Shown piece by piece: positions 36,918-45,046 of a stretch of 64,000 bases of DNA (its first letter is position 1; every line of letters starts with the position of its first letter). Below the pieces are notes generated by a model. It saw nothing but the letters and a program-made list of their open reading frames with translations, made no database searches and was not told the origin of the DNA. The position numbers and the translations under genes were made by a program. The stretch is from the NCBI RefSeq assembly GCF_026240095.1, contig NZ_JAPIVG010000001.1, forward strand, positions 1,116,001-1,180,000, given 5' to 3'. The stretch comes from Pedobacter sandarakinus (GTDB lineage Bacteria; Bacteroidota; Bacteroidia; Sphingobacteriales; Sphingobacteriaceae).

Positions 36918-38198
36918 TCAATAGTGGTATTTATCTTTCCAGTTTTGCCTAAGCTTCTCGCGAAGTTTTTCTTCCGCAACATTTTTTCCAGGATCATACA
37001 GCTTGGTTCCGCTTAATTCATCGGGAAAATACTCTTGCGGCTCAAAATTTCCGTTATAGCTATGCGAGTACTTGTAGTCTTTTCCGTAACCAATATTTTT
37101 CATCAGTTTGGTGGGTGCATTGCGAATGTGTAGCGGAACGGGGAGGTTTCCAGTTTGTTTTACCAGTGCCTGTGCTTGGTTTATAGCCTCATAAGATGCA
37201 TTGCTTTTAGGTGAGCTGGCGAGGTATGTAACACATTGCGATAAGATAATCCTTGCCTCGGGATATCCGATTACATTTACGGCAGTAAAACAATTGTTGG
37301 CTAAAAGCAAGGCGTTAGGGTTTGCGTTGCCAATATCTTCTGATGATAAAATGAGTAGTCGCCTGGCAATGAATAAAGGGTCTTCCCCACCTTCTATCAT
37401 CCTTGCCAACCAGTAAACCGCAGCATTTGGGTCGCTACCGCGGATAGATTTTATGAAAGCGGAAATGATATCATAGTGCTGCTCTCCAGCCTTATCATAT
37501 AGCGCCAGATTTTGTTGGGCGTGTGCAAGCACATTATCATTATTTAAAACAATATTTCTGCCTCCGATACCATTAATGGCAATTTCCAGCACATTTAACA
37601 ATTTTCTTGCATCGCCACCACTTAAGCGAATTAGCGCCTCATGCTCTTTTATCGTGATATCTTTCTCTGCTAAAACAGGGTCTTTTTGTATCGCTGTTTG
37701 CAATAAGCCAGCCAATTCGGCTTCCGAAAGAGATTTTAAAATGTAAACCTGGCATCGCGAAAGCAAAGCCGATATTACTTCAAACGAAGGGTTTTCTGTT
37801 GTAGCGCCTATTAGGGTAACCAAACCCCGCTCAACCGCTCCAAGCAAACTATCTTGCTGCGATTTACTAAAGCGATGAATCTCATCTATAAACAAAACCG
37901 GCAATCCTAGAAAGCTATCTTTGAGTTGGGCCGCCCTGTCAATTACTTCTCGAATATCTTTTACACCGCTATTGATTGCGCTCAAATTAAAAAATGGGCG
38001 ATCTAAAGTTTGAGAAATGATATAGGCTAAAGTAGTTTTTCCCACACCTGGCGGCCCCCAAAAAATCATAGAAGGCAACTGCCCGGTCTCTATGGCCTTG
38101 CGCAAAACCGCATCTGTGCCTACCAAATGTTTTTGCCCTACATATTCATCCAGGTTTTGTGGGCGCATTCTTTCTGCCAATGGAGCTAGGTTTTGCAT
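36918..38198 (-). CDS. rarA: Replication-associated recombination protein A
   Basis: A 426-residue AAA+ ATPase of the RarA/MgsA/WRNIP1 family, which acts at stalled replication forks with SSB. It opens with [20 protein letters not shown]. Walker A is [11 protein letters not shown], Walker B is [11 protein letters not shown], sensor 1 is [11 protein letters not shown]. The C-terminal tetramerisation region contains the family block [22 protein letters not shown] and ends with [23 protein letters not shown] sequence. Single gene. Confidence 0.95.
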   Translation of the reverse strand: MQNLAPLAERMRPQNLDEYVGQKHLVGTDAVLRKAIETGQLPSMIFWGPPGVGKTTLAYIISQTLDRPFFNLSAINSGVKDIREVIDRAAQLKDSFLGLPVLFIDEIHRFSKSQQDSLLGAVERGLVTLIGATTENPSFEVISALLSRCQVYILKSLSEAELAGLLQTAIQKDPVLAEKDITIKEHEALIRLSGGDARKLLNVLEIAINGIGGRNIVLNNDNVLAHAQQNLALYDKAGEQHYDIISAFIKSIRGSDPNAAVYWLARMIEGGEDPLFIARRLLILSSEDIGNANPNALLLANNCFTAVNVIGYPEARIILSQCVTYLASSPKSNASYEAINQAQALVKQTGNLPVPLHIRNAPTKLMKNIGYGKDYKYSHSYNGNFEPQEYFPDELSGTKLYDPGKNVAEEKLREKLRQNWKDKYHY

Positions 38199-38325
38199 AA
38201 TGGTAAATATATAAAATTTGCCTATTTTGTTTAAAGATTATTGCTAACAAGCGGACGGAAAGCGCTCAATTCATCGGCAATGAAACATTAAAACAATTGC
38301 TTAGATGCTTAGTTTATTAACTGCT

Positions 38326-38706
38326 ATGATAATTAAAAATATAGATCGTCTTGTGCTCACGGTTGCTAATGTAGCCCGCACAAGTAATTTTTATACAAAC
38401 GCTTTAGGTATGGAACTTTTGGCATTCGAAAATGACCATAGCATTTTAAAGTTTGGAGCGCAAGAGATAAATATTCAGCAGTTCGGACAGGATTTTGGAC
38501 CGAAGGCTTATAAGCCCACACCAGGATCGGCAAGTTTATGTTTCAGCATCTCAGATGAGATGAGCGACGTGATGGATGAATTGATGAAGAAAGAAGTTGA
38601 GGTTGAAACTGGGCCAACAGTAAGAACGGTGCCGGATGGAAAGATAGTTTCTATTTATCTACGCGATCCAGATTGCAATTTAATTGAACTGAGGAGTAAT
38701 GCATAA
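38326..38706 (+). CDS. VOC family (glyoxalase/dioxygenase fold) protein
   Basis: A 126-residue protein with one VOC module: IDRLVLTVANVARTSNFYTN, GMELLAFE, a central SLCFSIS strand and a C-terminal VSIYLRDPDCNLIELR, where the last Glu is a usual metal ligand. The frame starts at 38305, but the ATG at 38326 (MIIKNIDRLV) matches the family start. Members include glyoxalase I, fosfomycin-resistance enzymes and dioxygenases; the reaction here is unknown. Confidence 0.85.
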   Translation: MIIKNIDRLVLTVANVARTSNFYTNALGMELLAFENDHSILKFGAQEINIQQFGQDFGPKAYKPTPGSASLCFSISDEMSDVMDELMKKEVEVETGPTVRTVPDGKIVSIYLRDPDCNLIELRSNA

Positions 38707-38755
38707 GGTTGAGTCAAATGTTATAAATTCCCTCTTACTATAATTCTTTTCTGAT

Positions 38756-39496
38756 ATGAAAGATAACTTTTCCACGCAAGCTGCAGATTACGCCATCTAT
38801 AGGCCAACCTACCCACAGGAATTATATGATTATCTTTTCAGAATGGTTAAGATAGATGAAGCCGCGTGGGATTGTGCGACAGGAAACGGACAGGTTGCAA
38901 GGGCACTTGCACAGCATTTTAAACGAGTGTATGCGACTGATATCAGCGAAAAGCAGCTGGCTCAGGCATTGAAACTGCCAAACATTTTGTATAAAGTAGA
39001 GTCTGCTGAGCGGGCCAATGTGCCAGATGGGAGTTTCGATTTAATCACTGTGGCGCAGGCCATTCACTGGTTCAATTTCGATGCATTTTATAGCGAAGTG
39101 CAGCGCACCCTTAAACCGGAAGGTGTAATAGCGGTAATTGGATACGGCTTGATGCAAATTGACAAAAAAGTAGACCGGGTCGTTTTTAAACTGTATGAAG
39201 AAATTTTAGGCAAATATTGGGATAGTGAACGTAGGTACATCGAAGAAGGCTATCAAACTATTCCCTTCCCTTTCGAAGAATTTGCTACCCCACAGTTCAA
39301 CATTCAAACTACCTGGAATTTTAACCAGATGATAGGTTATTTAAATACCTGGTCTTCTTTGCAACACTATAAAAAGGCAAATGATAGAAATCCACTAGAA
39401 TATCTCTTTACTGAATTAAAGGCTGCCTGGGGCGATGACGCTATCAAGGATGTGCGCTTTCCAGTTCTTTTCCGTGTAGGAAAATTATTCAAATAG
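38756..39496 (+). CDS. Class I SAM-dependent methyltransferase
   Basis: A 246-residue cytoplasmic enzyme of the UbiE/Tam1-like group. Motif I is AWDCATGNGQVARALA, the acidic residue after strand 2 is in YATDISEKQL, and motif post-II is SFDLITVAQAIHWFNF. Such yeast-Crg1/trans-aconitate-type methyltransferases act on small molecules; the substrate is unknown. It follows the VOC gene by 49 bases in the same direction, so they may be co-transcribed. Confidence 0.85.
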   Translation: MKDNFSTQAADYAIYRPTYPQELYDYLFRMVKIDEAAWDCATGNGQVARALAQHFKRVYATDISEKQLAQALKLPNILYKVESAERANVPDGSFDLITVAQAIHWFNFDAFYSEVQRTLKPEGVIAVIGYGLMQIDKKVDRVVFKLYEEILGKYWDSERRYIEEGYQTIPFPFEEFATPQFNIQTTWNFNQMIGYLNTWSSLQHYKKANDRNPLEYLFTELKAAWGDDAIKDVRFPVLFRVGKLFK

Positions 39497-39557
39497 CAAG
39501 AAATATAAGCAATCAAGCTTTGTTCTGCTTAAGCGTACTGATTCATTTGTTGTTAGC

Positions 39558-40949
39558 TTATTTCAACGAATCCATAATGCCTAAAACTGTTAATTTTTTT
39601 TGCTCGCCACTTTGCATATTCTTCAAGGTTAGTTCACCGCTGGCTATTTCATCGCCGCCGATTAGCACTACGTAAGGAATATTTTTTGCATCGGCATATG
39701 CCATTTGTTTTTTAAGCTTCGCTGATGATGGATATAGTTCAGCAGCAATTCCTGCATTTCTGAATTGTTGCAAAATTGGTAAAGCATATTTTTCTGCTTC
39801 CGCATCAAAGTTGCTAATCAAAACCTTCGTTCCGATTTCTGCTGATGCCGGAAAAAGATTTAACTCTTCAAGTACGTCATAAATTCTGTCGGCCCCAAAC
39901 GAAACACCAACGCCTGTTAAATCTTTGAGACCAAACATTCCTGTCAAATCATCGTAACGACCGCCTCCACCGATGCTGCCCATAGCAACTTCATTGGTTT
40001 TAACCTCGAAGATACAGCCAGTATAGTAATTTAACCCGCGTGCCAGAGTAATGTCTAATTCCAACTTTGCAGTTAGCGGCAAACCATAAGAGATAAGGTT
40101 TTCTACATATTCGAAAACTTCTTCTATTTCAGCTACACCTTTTAAACCAGTTGCCGAACCTGCTAAAACTGCTTTCAAGCTGCTGATTTTATCTTCATTA
40201 GTACCTTCTAATAGAATTACCGGACGAAGTTTTTCAAGGTCGTCGTCGGAAAAGCCGCGTTCCATCAGCTCTTTACTTACCCCGTCTAAACCAATTTTAT
40301 CCAGTTTATCAATAGCTACAGTCATGTCAATAATTAAATCAGGTTTGCCTATAATCTCGGCAATGCCTGATAGAATTTTTCTATTATTAATTTTGATAGT
40401 AAAATCTTTAAGTCCCAATTTAGCTAAGGCCTCGTTATAAATTAGCACAAACTCTGCCTCATTTAATAAACTTTCTGATCCTACCACATCCACATCGCAT
40501 TGGTAAAACTCGCGGTATCTACCTTTTTGGGGTCTGTCTGCACGCCAAACCGGCTGAACCTGAAAGCGCTTGAAGGGTAAAGTGATTTCGTGCTGATGCA
40601 TCACGACATAACGAGCAAAGGGAACAGTTAAGTCGTAACGGAGAGCTTTTTCAGAAATTAACGTAATCAGTTTATTGCTATTTTCGTCCTGATGAAAATC
40701 GAAAGATTTCTTTTTAGCATCCTTAAGATACTCGCCACTATTCAAAATTTTAAAAATCAATTTATCGCCCTCCTCGCCGTATTTTCCTGTTAATGTAGAA
40801 AGGTTTTCGAAACTTGGCGTTTGAATTTCCGCATAACCATATTTTCTGAAAACTGATTTGATAGTATCATAAATAAAATTGCGTTTTACCATTTCTACGG
40901 GCGAAAAATCGCGTGTACCTTTTGCTAACGAGGGTTTAATAACTGACAT
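39558..40949 (-). CDS. hisS: Histidyl-tRNA synthetase
   Basis: A 463-residue class II synthetase. Motif 1 region is KYGYAEIQTPSFE, motif 2 is GRYREFYQCDVDVVG, the histidine-A motif is LARGLNYYTGCIFEV, motif 3 is GVSFGADRIYDVL, and a HisS-type anticodon-binding domain ends the chain. A TACTTTTG box ends only 6 bases before the ATG, so the mRNA may be almost leaderless. Confidence 0.96.
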   Translation of the reverse strand: MSVIKPSLAKGTRDFSPVEMVKRNFIYDTIKSVFRKYGYAEIQTPSFENLSTLTGKYGEEGDKLIFKILNSGEYLKDAKKKSFDFHQDENSNKLITLISEKALRYDLTVPFARYVVMHQHEITLPFKRFQVQPVWRADRPQKGRYREFYQCDVDVVGSESLLNEAEFVLIYNEALAKLGLKDFTIKINNRKILSGIAEIIGKPDLIIDMTVAIDKLDKIGLDGVSKELMERGFSDDDLEKLRPVILLEGTNEDKISSLKAVLAGSATGLKGVAEIEEVFEYVENLISYGLPLTAKLELDITLARGLNYYTGCIFEVKTNEVAMGSIGGGGRYDDLTGMFGLKDLTGVGVSFGADRIYDVLEELNLFPASAEIGTKVLISNFDAEAEKYALPILQQFRNAGIAAELYPSSAKLKKQMAYADAKNIPYVVLIGGDEIASGELTLKNMQSGEQKKLTVLGIMDSLK

Positions 40950-40954
40950 AGCCG

Positions 40955-40962
40955 CAAAAGTA
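40955..40962 (-). promoter_or_regulatory. Putative -7 box of hisS, predicting a near-leaderless mRNA
   Basis: TACTTTTG followed by CGG on the minus strand. A start site 4-6 bases downstream would fall within about 2 bases of the ATG at 40949. No clear -33 element. Confidence 0.4.
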
Positions 40963-41012
40963 CAAAAAGGTTCATTAACGGTGGATATGTTTTATCTCGA
41001 AGATTGAATCAA

Positions 41013-41040
41013 TCGTTATTGCGATGCACGAAGCAACCTT
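41013..41040. repeat. Degenerate REP-like sequence
   Basis: TTATTGCGATGCACGAAGCA resembles the GTCATTGCGAGGNACGAAGCAATC element scattered through many Bacteroidota genomes. Only a single diverged copy is seen here. Confidence 0.4.
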
Positions 41041-41130
41041 GAAGCGTTAGTTGCAACTTACAACGATATCCCCGTTACTATAGAAATAATAACCTTTGTG
41101 TTATTCAAAGGAATCGTAAAAACAAGTAGT

Positions 41131-41313
41131 TTAGCGTTTGTTTCTTTTTATCAGATAAACTATCAACCAAACAATCAATCCAATTAGCACCATCAATAAA
41201 ATAAAAACTACTAGAAGGATGATTACTTCTGGAGTGCCTATCATGGTAGCATAAGCAAAATTTATTAGGCAAACTAAATTGAAAGTTAAATAGAGCGATT
41301 TTAGTGTTTTCAT
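41131..41313 (-). CDS. Small two-helix membrane protein (paralogue B of the LytTR cluster)
   Basis: A 60-residue protein: a signal-like first helix ending FAYA, a short TMIGTPEVIILL link, a second long helix (VVFILLMVLIGLIVWLIVYL) and a basic tail KRNKR. The layout and the G(T/S)xE(V/I/L)xIL motif match the N-terminus of the neighbouring membrane LytTR protein and the 65-residue protein at 41956. It is last in the cluster, 32 bases after the LytTR gene. Its role is unknown; a small partner or inhibitor of a LytTR regulator is one option. Confidence 0.75.
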   Translation of the reverse strand: MKTLKSLYLTFNLVCLINFAYATMIGTPEVIILLVVFILLMVLIGLIVWLIVYLIKRNKR

Positions 41314-41345
41314 ATTCGCAATTTAATAATAAGTCGCGATAATCC

Positions 41346-41963
41346 CTACTTCCCCAATACGCCTTTAACCGCGTCCCTGTTTGGTTTAGATACGGGAATT
41401 TTATCGCCATTGGTCATCAGTAGCGTCCCCCCATCTTCTTTCAACCAGCTCTTAACAAATTTTGGATTTACTAAATGGCTTTGGTGCGCCCGAACGAAAC
41501 CTTGCGGTTTAAGCAAATCGGAATATTCTTTTAAGGGTTTAGAAATGAGAATTTTCTCGCCGTCGTTTAAAAAGAAATTAGTGTAATTGTTATCTGATTC
41601 ACACCTGATTATTTCTTGGTGATTAACATATCTGATTTCATTTTGCTGCGGTAGCCCAACTTTGCTGTAAAGTTTGGGAAATTCGGTCTTCGGTGTTTTT
41701 TCTAGAGTACTAGTTCGATGATTTACCGACTGGCCAAAGTTAATGGAAACAGTATTTGGCATTGCGGTTAAAGGTGCGCTTTTACTTTTCTTAACCAAGG
41801 AATAGATTAACACGAAGATTCCAATAAAAAATGCAAAGAATAAAAGACCCACAACTAAAAGAATCAGTAATTCCTCAGTACCAAGGTTAAGAAACGCCGC
41901 ACGACTAACGTGGATTCCATAAGTAAGTATGAAAAAAGATCCGAAGATTATTCTACTATTCAT
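41346..41963 (-). CDS. Membrane-anchored LytTR DNA-binding protein
   Basis: A 205-residue protein with no receiver domain. Residues 1-65 repeat the two-helix small-protein layout (first helix ending SRAAFLNLGTEELLILL, second helix, then SLVKKSK). After a linker of about 40 residues, a LytTR domain (about 105-205) follows: IRYVNHQEIIRCESDNNYT, LKEYSDLLKPQGFVR, HQSHLVNP, FVKSWLKEDGGTLL and DKIPVSKPNRDAVKGVLGK. That domain is roughly three-quarters identical to the one in the response regulator at 42266. It seems to be a fusion that tethers a transcription factor to the inner membrane. Its ATG overlaps the upstream small gene by 8 bases. Confidence 0.85.
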   Translation of the reverse strand: MNSRIIFGSFFILTYGIHVSRAAFLNLGTEELLILLVVGLLFFAFFIGIFVLIYSLVKKSKSAPLTAMPNTVSINFGQSVNHRTSTLEKTPKTEFPKLYSKVGLPQQNEIRYVNHQEIIRCESDNNYTNFFLNDGEKILISKPLKEYSDLLKPQGFVRAHQSHLVNPKFVKSWLKEDGGTLLMTNGDKIPVSKPNRDAVKGVLGK

Positions 41964-42153
41964 GTTTGGAAGATTTGGTGCGCTTAACTAAGTATAAACA
42001 TAACAAAATTATGGCCACCAAGAATAAAGAAACTAAAAAACCTACCATAACTAAAATTACAATTTCTGCTGAGCCTAAATTCAGAAATTGTGCTTTAGCA
42101 ACCTGCAAACCATAAAAGATGGCTAAATAAAATGTAAAGAACTTTTTTTTCAT
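41956..42153 (-). CDS. Small two-helix membrane protein (paralogue A of the LytTR cluster)
   Basis: A 65-residue protein with a signal-like first helix ending AKAQ, then FLNLGSAEIVILVMVGFL, a second membrane helix and a basic tail YLVKRTKSSKHE. FLNLG(S/T)xE is shared almost exactly with the membrane LytTR protein whose start codon it overlaps, so the two are translationally coupled. Unknown function; by analogy with small membrane antagonists of LytTR regulators in Gram-positive bacteria, it may control the neighbouring factor. Confidence 0.75.
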   Translation of the reverse strand: MKKKFFTFYLAIFYGLQVAKAQFLNLGSAEIVILVMVGFLVSLFLVAIILLCLYLVKRTKSSKHE

Positions 42154-42265
42154 GTTTGTGGATTAAATGTTAGCGAAAGTATTTGGGTTTCACTTTCTTC
42201 ACAATCCTTGTTGAGGATTTATTGGCTTGTATCGAGAATTGGCCGGCTGGCAATTAGTATTGAAG

Positions 42266-43015
42266 CTACCTTGTTCTCCCTAATACGCCTTTAACCGCGT
42301 CCCTGTTTGGTTTAGATACTGGTATTTTTTCGCCAGACGTTAGCAACAAAATGCCCCCATCTTCTTTCAGCCAACTTTTAACAAATGCAGGATTTACCAG
42401 GTGGCTTTGGTGTGTTCTTATAAATCCATTAGGTTTTAGCAAGTCTGCATATTCTTTAAGCGACTTAGAAACCAACAACTTTTCTTTATTAGCCAAGAAA
42501 AAAAAAGTGTATGTGTTATCAGCTTCACAACGAACGATTTCTGATAAAGCAATGTATCTAATTTCGCTCTGCATAGGTAGCGCAATCTTACTAACTGCTG
42601 GTTGTGGAGATCTGATTTGTTGCAGTAGAAAATCGAGCTGCGAATTTTGAGATTGCAACGCCAATTTCTGATTCACTTTATTCACCGCAGTCTTCAACTC
42701 GTCAATATCTACAGGCTTTAATAGATAATCTAGTGCTGCAAATTTAACCGCCTGGATGCCGTATTGGTCGAAAGCTGTAACGAAAATCACTTCGAAATTT
42801 CTATTAGGGAGCGAGGTAAGTACATCAAAACCAGTTTGTTCGCCCATTTGGATGTCCAGGAAAACCAAATCGGGCAAATGTTTTTCTATAATTTTAACTG
42901 CATCGGCTACCGTTTGTACAGTAGCCAAAATATTCACCTGCGGACAATGCTTTTCCAGTAAAGTCCGCAGGTTTTCTAAATTGGCAACCTCGTCGTCTAT
43001 TAAAATTGCTTTCAT
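42266..43015 (-). CDS. LytTR-type response regulator
   Basis: A 249-residue regulator. The receiver domain (1-120) has the acidic pair IDDE, phospho-acceptor Asp54 (FLDIQMG), the Thr/Ala switch (VTAFD) and Lys of YLLKP. The LytTR DNA-binding domain occupies about 140-248 (IRYIALSEIVRCEADNTYT to SKPNRDAVKGVLGRTR). Only one base separates it from the stop of its LytS-type kinase, a standard LytS/LytT pair. The DNA encoding its first 45 or so residues recurs in the truncated copy at 44887-45045. Confidence 0.93.
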   Translation of the reverse strand: MKAILIDDEVANLENLRTLLEKHCPQVNILATVQTVADAVKIIEKHLPDLVFLDIQMGEQTGFDVLTSLPNRNFEVIFVTAFDQYGIQAVKFAALDYLLKPVDIDELKTAVNKVNQKLALQSQNSQLDFLLQQIRSPQPAVSKIALPMQSEIRYIALSEIVRCEADNTYTFFFLANKEKLLVSKSLKEYADLLKPNGFIRTHQSHLVNPAFVKSWLKEDGGILLLTSGEKIPVSKPNRDAVKGVLGRTR

Positions 43016-43016
43016 G

Positions 43017-44633
43017 TTAAAGCCATTCGGTTAAAGTTAAAATAATTTTAGTTTGCCCACCTTTTGATAGTTTTTCCAAGATGAAGCGGTTTTCTTTATA
43101 GATGCTATTTAGCAAAGCTATTCTATTATCGCTAAGTTGTAAGCCTAAGCCATTGTACTTTTTCTCTGTATCAAAACCACTCCCATTATCGCTAACCACT
43201 ATGATCAAATTCTTTTCTTGTGTGCCAAATGTGATGATAATTTTTCCATCGGCAGTCTGTTGCGAAATGCCATGTTTTACCGCATTTTCTACAAAAGGCT
43301 GTAGCAGCATGCTCGGTATCTCTATATTCTCCAGATCTAAGTTTTCTTCAGTTTCGATTTCATAACCGAAGCCAAAACGCAATTGCTCCATTTGCAGGTA
43401 ATCATCCAACAATGTTTTTTCTTGGGCAAGGCTAATCAGTTCTTTATCATCCAATACGTTTCTGGTTAAACGGGCAAATTTAGATAGGTATTTATTTGCG
43501 GTATCCATTTCGTTCTTATTCATCAAGTTTTGAATGCCTGAGAGAGCGTTAAACAAAAAATGGGGATTTAATTGTGAACGAACCGAGTTGAGTTGGAGTT
43601 GGGCTGTCGTTTTTTGCCTTTCTTGCTCTACGAGTATTCTCTTATTTCTTTTTTTAATAACATAGATGTAGATTATAGTTATAAGTGCAATCATCAGTCC
43701 GATACTAAAACAGTAGGTAATCAAGTCCTTTGTGCTGTAGGTTTTTTCGCTTTTCCTAACCACAAAATCGAATACGCTTGGCCTCATCTTTAAAGGATTA
43801 TTTTGTGGAGAATTTACTTTCAAATCTGGGCTAATCGAAATTCGATATCTCCCTGGTTTTCGAAAGTATTCCGCACCAATGCCTAGATAATCCCTCTCCC
43901 AATCTTTAGATGAAAAAACTTTCTCTTCGGAACGACCATCATAATGTGTTAGCACTAGTCTATATATAGAATTCATACCATTGTTTTTTATCTTAATCGA
44001 CATAAATTTTGTACTATCGTTAACTTTGAGTTCATTACCATTTTCTATGTTTATTGATTGCAGGAATTGTTGGGGCAATTGGGCTCCTAGCGGTTTAAAT
44101 AGATCGGCATAAATTTTTTCTACCGGCTTTGCCGTAAAGAGCTGTGTGCTAAGTATGATAATCGGCTTAAGTTGACTATGGATGGCAATTGTGCTTATCT
44201 TGGTTTCGTCAGTGGTCTTATAAATTTTGAGTTTTATATCCTGAGCTGCACCATTAAAAATATCCATTACTAAATATCCTGGACAACAACTTTTTGGAGG
44301 AAATCTAAAAGATGTCTGGTTAGGAATGGCCTCCTTAATTAGGTAAGTGCTGTCTGCTTTAATAATTGAATATCTGTAAAAATTGACGCTATCTTTGTGA
44401 ATTCGTGTTTGTAAGGTTATTTTATTTGCGCCAGAAAGAAATACATTGTTTGTTAATTCATTATCATTGGATTCATTATAGTATGATATCCATTTCGTGT
44501 TTTTATCTATAATCAAATTAACATTACAATTTGAATTTAATGGACTAACTCGATATTGAACTTTGTAGAAATTAAATTGGCCAAAGGAAAGGATTGGCAG
44601 GCAAACTATTAATAATGCGAAATATTTTTTCAT
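43017..44633 (-). CDS. LytS/YehU-type sensor histidine kinase 1
   Basis: 538 residues from the ATG at 44633 (MKKYFALLIV; the open frame reaches 44699). A signal peptide ends LSFGQ. About 290 periplasmic residues, mostly beta, follow. One membrane helix (about 308-330; CFSIGLMIALITIIYIYVI) leads to a cytoplasmic His_kinase domain with the phospho-histidine in LNPHFLFNALSGIQNL and the ATP-binding motifs LLQPFVENAVKHG and VSDNGSGFD. Its partner is the LytTR regulator one base downstream. The signal sensed is unknown. Confidence 0.9.
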   Translation of the reverse strand: MKKYFALLIVCLPILSFGQFNFYKVQYRVSPLNSNCNVNLIIDKNTKWISYYNESNDNELTNNVFLSGANKITLQTRIHKDSVNFYRYSIIKADSTYLIKEAIPNQTSFRFPPKSCCPGYLVMDIFNGAAQDIKLKIYKTTDETKISTIAIHSQLKPIIILSTQLFTAKPVEKIYADLFKPLGAQLPQQFLQSINIENGNELKVNDSTKFMSIKIKNNGMNSIYRLVLTHYDGRSEEKVFSSKDWERDYLGIGAEYFRKPGRYRISISPDLKVNSPQNNPLKMRPSVFDFVVRKSEKTYSTKDLITYCFSIGLMIALITIIYIYVIKKRNKRILVEQERQKTTAQLQLNSVRSQLNPHFLFNALSGIQNLMNKNEMDTANKYLSKFARLTRNVLDDKELISLAQEKTLLDDYLQMEQLRFGFGYEIETEENLDLENIEIPSMLLQPFVENAVKHGISQQTADGKIIITFGTQEKNLIIVVSDNGSGFDTEKKYNGLGLQLSDNRIALLNSIYKENRFILEKLSKGGQTKIILTLTEWL

Positions 44634-44886
44634 AAAATAAGGTTTAATTCTCATCAAACTTGCGCCAATAGTAAGAAAACTAAGACCATAAAATAGCAAG
44701 GATAAGATTGCAAATAGTAAAGTTGTTGTGTCTAGCAGGATTTGAAATTCAAGTCTTTGCGACCTTCGCGTACCTTTAAAAACCTTTGCGGTAGAAAATA
44801 AATAACCGCAAAGAAGCGGGAGAGTTTCAAAGCTCTTTCCCGTTTGCTAGAGGTTTGGCAAAGTTTACTTGTAGCATAGGTTTATG

Positions 44887-45045
44887 TTATTTAAGCCAAA
44901 TTGGGCAGATATTATTGATAACATCAACCGCTGCGGGTACATTTTGTGCTGTAGCCAAAATATTCACCTGCGGACAATGCTTTTCCAGTAAAGTCCGCAG
45001 GTTTTCTAAATTGGCAACCCCATCGTCTATTAAAATTGCTTTCAA
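44887..45045 (-). pseudogene. Truncated LytTR response regulator remnant
   Basis: A 52-codon remnant of a second response regulator, one base after the stop of kinase 2, exactly as the intact regulator follows kinase 1. The ATG has become TTG, the acidic pair DDE has become DDG, and the frame ends at TAA before the phospho-acceptor Asp54 position. The first 36 or so residues differ from the intact regulator at only a few positions and then diverge (ending CPIWLK). About 69 bases (44954-45022 region) are nearly identical to 42919-42987, suggesting recent exchange or duplication. Confidence 0.85.
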
Positions 45046-45046
45046 G

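Noticed and set aside
41105..41410. A 101-codon minus-strand frame across the LytTR/small-protein junction
   Set aside because: It overlaps two supported genes in another frame and has no recognisable domain or signal.
44760..44850. Hairpin-like CGGGAGAG...CTCTTTCCCG between the regulator remnant and kinase 1
   Set aside because: Pairing is imperfect and no T-run follows on either strand, so it is not called a terminator.
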